This document shows, one piece after another, positions 35,777 through 45,016 of a DNA stretch of 64,000 bases. A program made the translations under genes and the position numbers. The DNA lies in contig OZ250180.1 of assembly GCA_965238215.1 (NCBI GenBank), forward strand, positions 2,852,001 through 2,916,000. The letters are read 5' to 3'. The notes below the pieces were generated by a model, which saw only the letters and a list, made by a program, of their open reading frames with translations, was not told the origin of the DNA and did no database searches. Every line of letters begins with the position of its first letter. Position 1 is the first letter of the stretch. This DNA is from JAPULR01 sp965238215. Lineage in GTDB: Bacteria; Chloroflexota; Dehalococcoidia; Lucifugimonadales; GCA-2712585.

Positions 35777-37042
35777 ATGCTCTCCCTTGACCTCATCCGC
35801 CGCGACCCGGAGTTCGTCGCAGCCGCGTTGGCGCGCCGTGGCGAGGAAGCTCCCGTCGATGCCGTTCTAGCCCTTGACGAGAAACGCCGGAGTCTCCAGG
35901 CACAAGCGGACAGGCTTCGCGCCTATCGAAACGAGACCAGCAGGACCATCGGCCGGATGTCCGGCGACAGAACTGCCCTCATCGCCCAGATGCGGCAAGT
36001 TGGTCAAGAGATAGCCGACCTGAACAAGGAACACGACCAGGTTCAGTCCGATCTTCAGACCCTGCTTCTCGGATTGCCCAACCTCCCTCAACCGGACGTG
36101 CCCGACGGCGAGGGCGAAGATGACAACGTCGTGGTCCGCACCTGGGGCGAAATGCCCGCCTTCGACTTTGTTCCAAAGCCCCACTGGGACCTGGGGGAAC
36201 AGCTTGGGATCATTGACTTGGCTAGGGGCGCTAAGCTCGCCGGCTCCCGCTTCTTCGTCCTCATGGACAAGGGGGCTCGGCTGGAGCGGGCGCTGGTGAA
36301 CTTCATGCTGGACCTCCATACAGGCAAGAACGGCTATACGGAAGCCCAACTCCCCGCCGTGGTGCGACGTGACGTTATGGAGGGTTCCGGCAACTTGCCC
36401 AAGTTCGGCGATAATCTGTACCACGATGACGAAGATGACCTCTGGCTAATTCCCACCGCCGAGGTGCCGCTGACCAATTTGCATCGCGACGAGGTGCTGG
36501 CCCCCGGCACGCTTCCTCTGCGCTACGCCGCCTCCACACCCTGTTTCCGAAGGGAGAAGGCCGCCGCCGGTCGTGACACCCGCGGCATCAAGAGGGTGCA
36601 CCAGTTCCAGAAGGTGGAGATGTATAAATTCGTCGAACCTCAAACCTCGGAGCAGGAGTTGGACGGCATTGTGGCCGATGCTGAGATGGTCTGCCAGGCA
36701 CTGGAACTGCCCTACCGGTTGTTGAAGCTGTGTGCCCCGGAGTTGGGGTTTGCCTCCGCCAAGTCTTACGACCTGGAAGTTTGGGCGTCCGGATCCAAGG
36801 AGTGGCTGGAGGTGAGTTCCTGCTCCAACTGCACCGACTTCCAGGCACGGCGAGCCAACGTTCGGTTCAGGTCGGAAACTGGAGCGTCGCCCACCCTGGC
36901 GCACACCCTGAACGGCTCCGGGCTTGCGCTGCCGCGAGTGGTCATTGCAATTCTGGAGAATGGACAGCAGGCGGACGGCTCCGTACTGATTCCCGAGGCC
37001 TTACGCCCCTACGCCGGGTTCAGCGTCATCACACCCCCCTAA
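35777..37042 (+). CDS. serS: Seryl-tRNA synthetase
   Basis: A 421-residue SerRS. The N-terminal long antiparallel coiled coil (about residues 25-105, ALDEKRRSLQAQADRLRAYR onward) binds the tRNA-Ser long arm. Class II motifs follow: LIPTAEVPLTNLHRDEVLAP, LPLRYAASTPCFRREKAAAG with the motif 2 Arg, TRGIKRVHQFQKVEMYKFVE, and LNGSGLALPRVVIAILENGQ near the end (motif 3). Length and order are normal. ATG 35777 has only weak upstream pairing and probably relies on coupling to lysS. Cytoplasmic, housekeeping. Confidence 0.97.
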   Translation: MLSLDLIRRDPEFVAAALARRGEEAPVDAVLALDEKRRSLQAQADRLRAYRNETSRTIGRMSGDRTALIAQMRQVGQEIADLNKEHDQVQSDLQTLLLGLPNLPQPDVPDGEGEDDNVVVRTWGEMPAFDFVPKPHWDLGEQLGIIDLARGAKLAGSRFFVLMDKGARLERALVNFMLDLHTGKNGYTEAQLPAVVRRDVMEGSGNLPKFGDNLYHDDEDDLWLIPTAEVPLTNLHRDEVLAPGTLPLRYAASTPCFRREKAAAGRDTRGIKRVHQFQKVEMYKFVEPQTSEQELDGIVADAEMVCQALELPYRLLKLCAPELGFASAKSYDLEVWASGSKEWLEVSSCSNCTDFQARRANVRFRSETGASPTLAHTLNGSGLALPRVVIAILENGQQADGSVLIPEALRPYAGFSVITPP

Positions 37043-37135
37043 CGCGCACCTAGCAATCCCAAGCTACTTATGCACTTACCACGTGAATAGACCTTATACG
37101 TACTATTGACGTCGATTTTGCAGCCGGTCTTGTAG

Positions 37136-37156
37136 GGGTGGGTTTCAAACCCACCC
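37136..37156. repeat. Short palindromic intergenic repeat
   Basis: GGGTGGGTTT, C, AAACCCACCC: a perfect 10-base-pair inverted repeat in the 37043-37415 gap, preceded by TGTAGG. It is of the type that recurs in intergenic DNA of such genomes, but no other copy of this one was found in the window. The rest of the gap shows no gene. Confidence 0.5.
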
Positions 37157-37415
37157 TCGTCCCCCAGATCCATTTTCATTCCCTCGCGTGGCCTTTCATA
37201 AGGCCAAAGTGATTCTGATAGTACAGAAGCTTATCCCAAGCACACCTGCTGTCGTTCTCAACATAGCTTTGCAGCCAGACTCAAGCAGACACATTCCATA
37301 AGTCTAGTCACCAGCTCTCAATAAAGCGTAGACTCGTGTCCTGCTTACTCCATCGCTCTCTCCCGCGACACTCTAGGATTGAAACCCAAACCTGTGCTAT
37401 CATCTAAAGCCCTGT

Positions 37416-37488
37416 GGGGCTGTAGCTCAGCTGGGAGAGCGCTTCAATGGCATTGAAGAGGTAGGGGGTTCGAGTCCCCCCAGCTCCA
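37416..37488 (+). tRNA. tRNA-Ala (GGC)
   Basis: Acceptor GGGGCTG pairs with CAGCTCC and includes the G3-U70 wobble that identifies tRNA-Ala. The anticodon stem CTTCA/TGAAG with loop ATGGCAT gives anticodon GGC. The T arm GGGGGTTCGAGTCCCCC is complete. CCA is not encoded. A degenerate second copy with shared upstream DNA lies at 44366. Confidence 0.95.
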
Positions 37489-37902
37489 CATTCTCAGGCA
37501 CGAATCCATCGTGGACTCGAACTCGCCTATTCGTACTACCATGCTGGTGTTGTGTTCACATTTTTGCAAAACGTCCTTGATGATGTCGTTATTGGGTGTT
37601 GGGCGGCCAGTGTACTGTCAGAAATCAATGTTGGAGCCAAATGTGGCGTGTTTCCTGGCCAAGTTATCCGGTTCTCGCCAGTGACTTGAACTCGCTCGAC
37701 AAGGGGAGACTGAGTGGTGTAAATCATCCAACCATCCATCATCTTGAGGCGGAAATCAGGACTTCGCTTGGAGTCTATTCCTGCACCCGGCCAGAGAGAA
37801 CAGGCGATTTGGCATCTCAGCATGCGTCACTTTGGGGTCAGACCCCAACTGCAATGACTCACACGTATCGTTGTCTCTGTCTTGCTGGTTGCCAACACAC
37901 CC
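37489..37902. other. Intergenic stretch after tRNA-Ala, no supported gene
   Basis: Frames here have no recognisable domain. The piece GACTCGAACTCGCCT at about 37514 recurs near 55872 with similar flanks, so this looks like remnant mobile or intergenic DNA. Confidence 0.4.
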
Positions 37903-38709
37903 TCACTCATCCGCGTGTTCTTGTGATTGCAACCCAGGCATGCGGTAGCCGATCCGGGGTTCGGTGAATATGTAAGTGGGGTTACCGGCGTCATCGCCCA
38001 GCTTGATGCGGAGGTTCTTGACCACGGTGCGCATGTGTCGCAAGTCACCAGGGTTCTGCGGTCCCCAGACCAGTCGAAGCAGATCAGCATATCTCACGAC
38101 TCGCCCGGCATTGACCGACAGTGCGACGAGCAGCCCGTACTCGAGGGACGTCGGGGATGCCTGCTGACCGCTGAGTCTCACCTTGCGCTTTGCGTAGTCT
38201 ATGGTCAGAGGTCCTTGCACATAGGGATCCGACGGCTCCTTGTACTGGACGCTCAGGCTTCTGCGCAGGGCTCCCTTGATTCTGGCTATCAGCTCCGAGG
38301 GAGAGAAGGGCTTCACCACGTAGTCCACCGCCCCCAACTCAAAGGCTCGGACCACGACCTCCTACTGGCTGTAGGCGGATAGGAATATGACCGGCACGTT
38401 GGCGATTTCGAGGATGTCCCTCATCAGCCGGATGCCGTCGGTGCCTGGCAGCATCAGGTCCAACAACACCAGGTGGGGACTGTTGACCTCCATATGGTGG
38501 AGAGCCTCCTTGGGATCGCCTGTCACGATGGGGGCAAAACCCTCCTTGGTCAGGGTGTCATGAATATATCTGAGGGCTAGGGGATCGTCGTCCACGGCCA
38601 GAATGCGAGGACGTTCCCCATGGTCCCGCTGCGGGCGGCGAGAGTGCCGTGGGGCTTCAGTAAGGGGGACGGATCCGGGCCTATCCGCCACGGACCCGGA
38701 CGACGACAC
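37903..38709 (-). pseudogene. OmpR/PhoB-type response regulator interrupted by an in-frame TAG
   Basis: The minus strand encodes a receiver domain (RPRILAVDDDPLALRYIHDT; phospho-acceptor in LVLLDLMLPGTDGIRLMRDI; switch Thr/Ser in VIFLSAYSQ) and, in the same frame, the rest of the receiver (RAFELGAVDYVVKPFSPSEL, conserved Lys) plus a winged-helix DNA-binding domain (HMRTVVKNLRIKLGDDAGNP, then FTEPRIGYRMPG). The two parts are separated by a TAG at 38364-38362 where family members read through SAxxQ-[x]-EVVVRAFELGA. Either a nonsense mutation or a sequence error explains it. The N-terminal leader of about 30 residues is antisense to the adjacent cadherin/LRR frame, so the true 5' end is probably lost at a rearrangement junction near 38650. 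No histidine kinase is adjacent. A fragment of a sister gene is at 56351. Confidence 0.8.
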
Positions 38710-41010
38710 CTTGACCTACAGCATCACTCTGGGGAACGATGACGGGAAGTTCACCATGAACGGGAGCACTGGAGAGATCACGGTGGCGGGGACCCTGGAC
38801 ATGGAGACTACCCCGACCTACACGTTGACGGTACAGGCCGACGACGGGACCGGCGCAGCGACGGATACCGCCACGGTGGAGATCACGGTGACGGATGAGG
38901 CGGCCTGCTCCACCGGCATAGGGGTTCCCGACCCAGCCAACAACGCTGGGCTGGTGGGGGACTGCGAGATACTTTTGGGTGCCATGGACACGCTGAAGGG
39001 TTCGGCGGAGTTGGACTGGAAGGCCAACAGGGCGATGACCAGCTGGGAGGGTGTGACGCTGGGAGGCACCCCCAGCCGGGTGATGGGGCTGGATCTGAGG
39101 AGCCTGGGGATGACGGGCAGCATACCGTCAGAGCTGGGCGGCCTGACCATGCTGCAGGACCTTGATATGGCCCAAAACCAGTTGACGGGGTCCATACCCA
39201 CGCAGCTGGGGAACCTGTGCGTTCTGCGGGACCTGAATCTCATCTACAACCGGTTGACGGGGTCCATACCCGCCCAGTTGGGGAACCTGTCCAACCCGAC
39301 GGGTCTGTGGCTGCAGGACAATCAGTTGAACGGCGGGATACCGACGGAACTGGGAAGCCTGTCGAGCCTGACATGGCTGATACTGTCTGGTAACGGGCTG
39401 ACGGGGAAGATACCGCCGCAGCTTGGAGACCTTTCGAGTCTGTCTCATCTGTGGCTGCAGGACAACCAGCTGAGTGGAGAGATACCGTCCGAGCTGAGTG
39501 GCTTGTCGAGCATGCAGATCCTGAGGTTGCACAACAACGGGTTGACTGGCGCTATGCCGTGGCAGTTAGGGAATCTTGGTAGACTGTTGATACTGCACCT
39601 GTACGGCAACGCGTTGGTGGGCTGCGTACCGCATGGACTGAGGGATGTCAGCACCAACGACTTCACCACGCTGGGCCTGCCCTTCTGCACAAACGTCGGG
39701 CCGGTACCCGTGCCCACGGGATTGAGTGTGACCTTGGAGGAGGACTCCTTCACCATCTCGTGGAGTACGGTGACGGGCGCTGGAGAATACGAGGTGCAGC
39801 ACCGGAAAGAGGGGGCCAGCGGTGATTGGACCGGCATGCCCACCACAACGGATACCAGCACGACCTACACTCCCGAGGGAGGCCTCACCTGCGAGACCAC
39901 CTACGAGTTCCGGATGAGAGCCTACGGCGACGGGACGACCTACGCCGGCGACTGGAGCGGGGAATCCGCCGCGGTGCCGGTGACCACGGGGCCGTGCAAC
40001 CGGCCACCGGAGTTCGACCAGGAATCCTACAACTTCACGGTGGTCGAGGACGCCGTCACGTCCACATCGGTGGGGACCGTGTCCGCCACGGACCCGGATG
40101 TGGAGGACACCCCGACCTACAGCATCACCCTGGGGAACGATGAGGGCAAGTTCGAGATAGACGGCGGCACGGGAGAGATCACGGTAGTGGCGGACTTGGA
40201 CCACGAGACTGCCCCACCTACGAGTTGACGATAGAGGCTGACGACTGGAACGGGGTGACGGACACCGCCACGGTGACCGTCACCGTCACTGACGTGGCCG
40301 AAGGTCTTGAGCTGTGGAGTGGGACCATGACGGCTGAATCCTTCACTTTGGCTCGCGTGGCCGCCTACGGCTACACGACGGGGGTGATGTTCGGGGATTA
40401 CAACACCGAAGGTCCCCACGGGACCCTGGATGACACCTCCTTCACCTATGGCGGGGAGACGTACACAATCGAGATAGCGGCCTACGTGGGGGCTGTGCCC
40501 AACAATCCCCTATTTTTCCTGGGCTTGGACGAGCGGCGTCTACCCGAAGACACGGACATGGCGCTCTACGTAGACGAACGCCGGTTGGAGGATTGGATAA
40601 CCACGGGACTGCAGGACATTGACACCATGTACTACTATGTCGAAGGTATCGACTTAACCCTATCAGCGGGGCAGGAAGTGGAGCTGAGTCTGAGAAAGAC
40701 CAACCCGTCAAGCGACACGGGGTTGGCCTCTCTGGCGTTGAGCACGGGAACCCTCAGCCCTGAGTTCGATGCCGGGACATCATCTTACACCGCCACAGTG
40801 GCCAACGACGTGGCGGAGGTGACGGTGACGGCGGTAGCATCGAGCGACTACGCCACAGTGTCGGTGTCGCCCCAGGAAGCCGACGATGCGACAACTGAGG
40901 GTGTGGAGGTGGCCCTCGTGGAGGGGGAGAACGCCGTCACTGTAACGGTCACCGCCGAGGACGGCACTACCCAAGACTATACCATCACCACCACCAGAGA
41001 GACAGCTTAG
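38603..41010 (+). pseudogene. Surface protein with cadherin, plant-type LRR, Fn3 and cadherin-like domains; 5'-truncated and frameshifted
   Basis: Homology begins near 38672 inside a cadherin repeat (LSATDPDDDTLTYSITLGND), so the N-terminus and signal peptide are missing. Then come about seven plant-type 24-residue LRRs (L..N.LTG.IP..LGNL, for example NQLTGSIPTQLGNLCVLRDL), an Fn3 domain (DSFTISWSTVTGAGEYEVQH) and a second cadherin domain. Near 40213 a one-base loss in a C run shifts the frame: DHETAPPTS-stop against the continued TYELTIEADDWNG. The second part (40225-41010) carries AESFTLARVAAYGYTTGVMF and a C-terminal cadherin-like beta-sandwich (LASLALSTGTLSPEFDAGTS). An adhesion or matrix role is likely for intact relatives. 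The 5' end meets the reversed response regulator. Confidence 0.8.
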
Positions 41011-41206
41011 ACGGATGACTTCCTCGAGAATACGTTCATCTGCGACGACAAAGGCAAGTGAAGATCGCTTGAACCAACTCGGCAGTGCGAAAGTACTTCT
41101 CAGCCGGCCCTAACTCTTGCTAGGAACACTCTGAACAAGCCCCAGTTGTCTATGACATAGTAGAATGCGAAACAGAATAGAGAGAAATGCTTGGGGTGAA
41201 GCCACG

Positions 41207-42157
41207 ATGCACCAGCCGACCTTTGGAGACTTGGAGTACGAAAGCAAGAAGCGTAAGACCCGACGGGAGATATTCCTTGAGTGGATGGATGGCCTGATCC
41301 CGTGGGGTCTGCTGGAAGAGCGGATACGGCCGTGCTATCCGAAAACAGGCCGGGGCCGGCGGCCCTACCAGTTGTCGGAGATGCTGCGGATACACTGTGT
41401 GCAACTGTTCTACAATCTGAGCGACCCCGGCATGGAGGACCTGCTCTACGAGGCGGAGTCGGTGAGACGGTTCGTGGGACTGAGGCTCTCAGGCCCGTTG
41501 CCGGACGAGACAACGATACTGAACTTTCGGCATCTGCTGGAAGAGCGCCGGTTGGGAGAGGGCCTGATGGAGGAGATCAACTGCCACCTGGCAACCCAGG
41601 GTCTGAGGCTGCGGGAGGGGACCATAGTGGACGCCAGCATCATAGAGGCGCCGTCGTCGACGAAGAATGGCGCTGGAGAGCGAGACCCACAGATGCGTCA
41701 GACGAAGAAGGGGAACGAGTGGCGCTTTGGTATGAAAGTGCATATCGGGGTGGACGCCGAGACGGGAGTAGTGCATAGCATGAGTACGACATCCGCCAAC
41801 GTTCATGACGTGACGGAGGCACACCGGCTGTTGCACGGAAGGGAGAAACGGGTGTGGGGAGATGCGGGGTACCAGGGAGTGGCCAAGAGGGAGGAGAATG
41901 AGGGGTTGGAGGTGGAGTGGCGGGTGGCCATGAGGCCAGGTCGGCGAAGGCAACTGGAGCCTGGGAGTGAAGCAGCGGTGGAGGAGAGACGGAAGGCGTC
42001 CATCCGGGCGAAGGTGGAGCATCCGTTCCTGTGGGTGAAGCGACGCTTCGGGTACGCCAAGGTTCGATACCGGGGATTGGCCAAGAACACGCAACGGCTG
42101 GCGTTGCTGTTGGGGCTGACCAACCTCATAACGGCGGAGCGTCACCTCGTGGCTTGA
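41207..42157 (+). CDS. IS5-family transposase
   Basis: A 316-residue DDE transposase from the ATG at 41207 (after GGGGTGAAG). It shows the N-terminal SYRPYHPxxL-like region as RRPYQLSEMLRIHCVQLFYN, LPDETTILNFRHLLEE, then catalytic D in TIVDASIIEAPSSTKN, D in VWGDAGYQGVAKREE and E with the Y-(2)-R-(3)-E region in RAKVEHPFLWVKRRFGYAKV. The reading frame is intact and of normal length, so the element could be active. I could not identify convincing terminal inverted repeats in the flanks 41011-41206 and 42158-42351. It lies inside the accessory block bounded by the two tRNA-Ala copies. Confidence 0.9.
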   Translation: MHQPTFGDLEYESKKRKTRREIFLEWMDGLIPWGLLEERIRPCYPKTGRGRRPYQLSEMLRIHCVQLFYNLSDPGMEDLLYEAESVRRFVGLRLSGPLPDETTILNFRHLLEERRLGEGLMEEINCHLATQGLRLREGTIVDASIIEAPSSTKNGAGERDPQMRQTKKGNEWRFGMKVHIGVDAETGVVHSMSTTSANVHDVTEAHRLLHGREKRVWGDAGYQGVAKREENEGLEVEWRVAMRPGRRRQLEPGSEAAVEERRKASIRAKVEHPFLWVKRRFGYAKVRYRGLAKNTQRLALLLGLTNLITAERHLVA

Positions 42158-42351
42158 GGGGGTATACGTGCGCCCAACTACGAGGTGTCGTCACTACCAC
42201 GCCCCGACCTGAAGTGACTTGGGGGCCTCACGGGCTTCCCCGCGTACACCGTGAGAACCCCATGTGAGGCTCCTGCGTCTCTTACAACTCCCACGGACTA
42301 TTATATGCAACCAGTATCACGTTGTTCAGAGGTTCCCTAGAATCCTGAACC

Positions 42352-43578
42352 ATGAATATGAAGTACATAAGAAGAATAGTGGATGCTCTCCAACAGATTG
42401 CAAAAAGCATGGCTAGGTTGGGCATTCTGGCATTAGCAGTACTTATGCTTTCCGTCGTGGCGTGTAGCGGGGAAGAGGCAACCCCGGAGGATACGGCTAC
42501 CTTAGTGGCCACGACGCCACCACCAACAAAGTCTACGGTGGCTTCCCAAGATCCGAAAGGTATCCCCACGTCCACGCCGCTGTCGACGTTGGAGGTCAAA
42601 CCATCTCCCGAGGGCTCCTTGCATCTAGGGGATCGGAACGTGCTGGTGGCCATCTATCATGCTGCAGGCGGCGCCAATTGGCTCAGGACCACCAATTGGC
42701 TAAGCGACCAGCCCCTCGGAAAGTGGCACGGTGTCAAGACGGATTAGACAGGGCGGGTAGTCGACCTGCTTCTACCCGGAAATAATTTGAGCGGAGAGAT
42801 ACCGGCGGAGTTGGGCAACCTCTCAAGCCTAAGGAGATTGTATCTTTTCGAAAACCAGTTGAGTGGAGGGATACCGGTGGAGTTGGGCAATTTCGCGAGC
42901 CTAATGGATTTGATCCTTCAAGACAACCAGTTGAGCGGTAATATTCCGGTAGAGTTGGGCAATCTAGCCAATCTGGAATTCCTGGATCTCGCCCGGAACC
43001 AATTCAGCGGAGAGATACCGCCGGAGTTGGGTAGCTTGGCACAATTAACAGAGTTGGTCCTCTTCGAGAATCAGCTTAGCGGAGAGATACCCGCGGAGTT
43101 GGGCAGCCTTGTCAACTTAGTGTGGCTAGGACTCGGCGGGAACCAGTTGAGCGGTTGCGTGCCCGACAGTCTGAAGGAACAACTGAAAGAATTCAGTAAC
43201 TTGGGCAAGCTGTCCTACTGCGACGTCCCGACTATGTAGTTCACTTTCCCCGCAGACCAAATGGAAGCGCTGGTTGATCTGCTCAATGCCACTGGCGGCA
43301 AGTCTTGGAATTGGTCCGTGGTCCTCTTACCGAGAAGCGGTCCAACCAGGGTGTTGTTCTTGTGGGATGGTGAAATTATAAGTGAGAAGGATGATTTCAT
43401 GAAGAGGCCCCGACATACGCCTAAGGGTGTACCTCAGCAGACCTACTATCGGGGGCAGTTAACTGCACGAGTGTTCGTGGCCAATTCTCCAGATGGATGT
43501 GAGCCCCCAAGGAGAAGCCTGTATCTGGTACTTGTTAATTGTAGGAAGGGAATAGCTTGCTCCCAAATTTCAGAATAG
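42352..43578 (+). pseudogene. LRR lipoprotein read in one frame but cut by two in-frame TAG codons
   Basis: The frame from ATG 42352 begins with a basic N-terminus, a hydrophobic helix and lipobox VVAC-S, a short Thr/Pro linker and a BspA/LRR N-cap (LVAIYHAAGGANWLRTTNWL ... KWHGVKTD). It meets TAG at 42745-42747 where relatives read GVxTDxxGRV. The same frame then continues TGRVVDLLLPGNNLSGEIPA with about five plant-type LRRs (ELGNLSSLRRLYLFENQLSG and so on) to CVPDSLKEQL and a TAG at 43237-43239. A third segment (FTFPADQMEALVDLLNATGG ... to TAG 43578) resembles another LRR N-cap start. The first TAG is clearly inside the gene; the second may be the natural end of an LRR protein followed by a fused remnant. 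Likely non-functional. Confidence 0.7.
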
Positions 43579-44326
43579 ACTTGGCTGATTTTTGTCTTCG
43601 CCTTTCAATCGGCTTCGTGGTCGTAGTGATTATGGCCTCGGCGGTGCTTGCGACATCGATGGCAGCGTGCGGGATGAATGAAGAGTCCCGGGACGCCACT
43701 GAAGAAGCGGGCGACCGCAACCCAAGGGTCGGAGGAGACGGTGGTGATGTTGGGGAAAGGAAGGACAGGTTTGTCTCAGTCAGTGCGGGGGTCTCCCATT
43801 CCTGCGGAGTGAAGACGGACGGTTCCGTGAAATGCTGGGGCAGTAACTTCCAAGGTCAGTCCACGCCGCCAGACGGTTCCTTCTCGTCCGTCAGCTCCGG
43901 GGAGAATCACACTTGCGGAGTAAGGACCGACAACTCCGTCCAATGCTGGGGCTTAAACGATGATGGAGTAGGAAGAGCTGTCGGTCAAGCCACACCGCCA
44001 ACCGGTGAATTCGTCTCTGTGAGCGCCGGTAACATACACACCTGTGGGGTGAAGACCGACGGCTCCATCGAATGCTGGGGTATTGAAAAGTGGTTGAAGT
44101 TGGCACGGTCACCCCACCTTCTACAAGGTTCACCTCCGTCAGTGCCGGATACGATCACGCATGCGGTGTTACGCGGGCCGGCTCCGTCGAATGCTGGGGT
44201 ATTGAAAAGTGGTTGAAGTTGGCACGGTCACCCCACCTTCTACAAGGTTCACCTCCGTCAGTGCCGGGTCCGAGCACACCTGCGGTGTTTCGCTTGCTCC
44301 GGCGCCGTCTCCCTGCGTCGCCTTAG
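43557..44326 (+). pseudogene. RCC1-repeat lipoprotein with frameshifted tandem repeats
   Basis: From a TTG at 43557 (AGGAAGG upstream) a signal peptide with lipobox MAAC-G leads into RCC1/BLIP-II-like repeats, such as SVSAGVSHSCGVKTDGSVKC and SVSSGENHTCGVRTDNSVQC, each ending CWG. After the third CWG (about 44080) the frame shifts: GIEKWLKLARSPHLLQ replaces the expected VGTVTPPSTRFTSVSAG, which is found one frame over. The damaged unit is tandemly repeated with a period of 119 bases instead of 120 (44072 and 44191), so each copy adds a shift. The frame ends in CGVSLAP-like out-of-frame sequence before the tRNA-Ala relic. Surface protein remnant. Confidence 0.7.
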
Positions 44327-44365
44327 GATTGAAACCTAAACCTGTGCTACCATAAATTACCCCAT

Positions 44366-44437
44366 GGGGCTGTAGCTCATCTGGGAGAGCGCTTCAATGG
44401 CATTGAAGAGGTAGGGGGTCGAGTCCCCCCAGCTCCA
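44366..44437 (+). pseudogene. Degenerate tRNA-Ala (GGC) copy
   Basis: Identical to the intact tRNA-Ala at 37416 except one missing T in the T loop (GGGGGTCGAGTCCCCC) and a G-to-T change in the D loop (CTCATCTGG). The anticodon arm is unchanged. About 45 bases of upstream sequence (GGATTGAAACC.AAACCTGTG) are also duplicated, so a tRNA gene with its promoter was copied and is decaying. Confidence 0.85.
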
Positions 44438-45016
44438 CAACCTTGGACAAAATCGAGAACCCTTCAATTGACGTTTATTCTGGATCTGTAGGCAAATCCA
44501 AGAGGTGGTGTGGGTACAAGGGAATCTGCTCGTCTGCCAATTACGTAATGGGACCATCACGCATAGGGGTGTTCCTGCGACCTAGGCAATTGTAGGAGTC
44601 TGGCTCTATCCCCTAAGTTGACATAGGTCATTCACTGTCGCCAACAGCCTGGATCCCTCCAATACGACTCGGATCTTCTCCTCCGTCATTTTCTTGCGCC
44701 GAATGACTACATACACCCCCCACGACGAAAGACCTAGTTTCTCTGGTTCGATCCTCCGCCAACTGGTTCTTGTCCTTGCCTCTCTGGTCCTGATTCACGT
44801 GAAGTCATGCACTCAGAAGGGCGACACCTGAATCAAATGCTCCACGTTTGCACAGGCGCTTTACAGTTCTCGCCGCGACACTTTAGATTCAGGGGGTAAA
44901 CTCCTAGACTACCTTGACTATCTGCGCGAATGTGTGAGGGAAGTCTTGCGGGAACGGGGCGTGGTCGTGCTGCCGACGTACTAGTCATCCGTACAGACTA
45001 AAGGAGGGAGTAATAA
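44438..45016. other. Mostly non-coding stretch with one possible gene fragment
   Basis: From 44832 to the TAG at 44982-44984 a start-less frame reads coding-like sequence: FAQALYSSRRDTLDSG, then KLLDYLDYLRECVREVLRER and GVVVLPTY. It may be the tail of a lost gene upstream of the HEPN-like gene. 44438-44831 shows no gene. The ribosome site AAAGGAGG for the next gene is at 44999-45006. Confidence 0.35.

Noticed and set aside
34280..37042. lysS and serS lie in one frame separated only by TAG CTG, suggesting a fusion by read-through
   Set aside because: Both have normal ends and starts for separate proteins; the shared frame is best explained by chance, and it argues that TAG is an effective stop here.
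37596..37967. Plus-strand 123-codon frame after the tRNA-Ala
   Set aside because: Cys/Thr-rich without a domain and overlaps the real 3' end of the response regulator on the other strand.
42169..42280. GTGCGCCC followed by GC-rich sequence, resembling a group II intron 5' end
   Set aside because: No intron-encoded protein, no domain V and no clear 3' end were found; the motif alone is too short.
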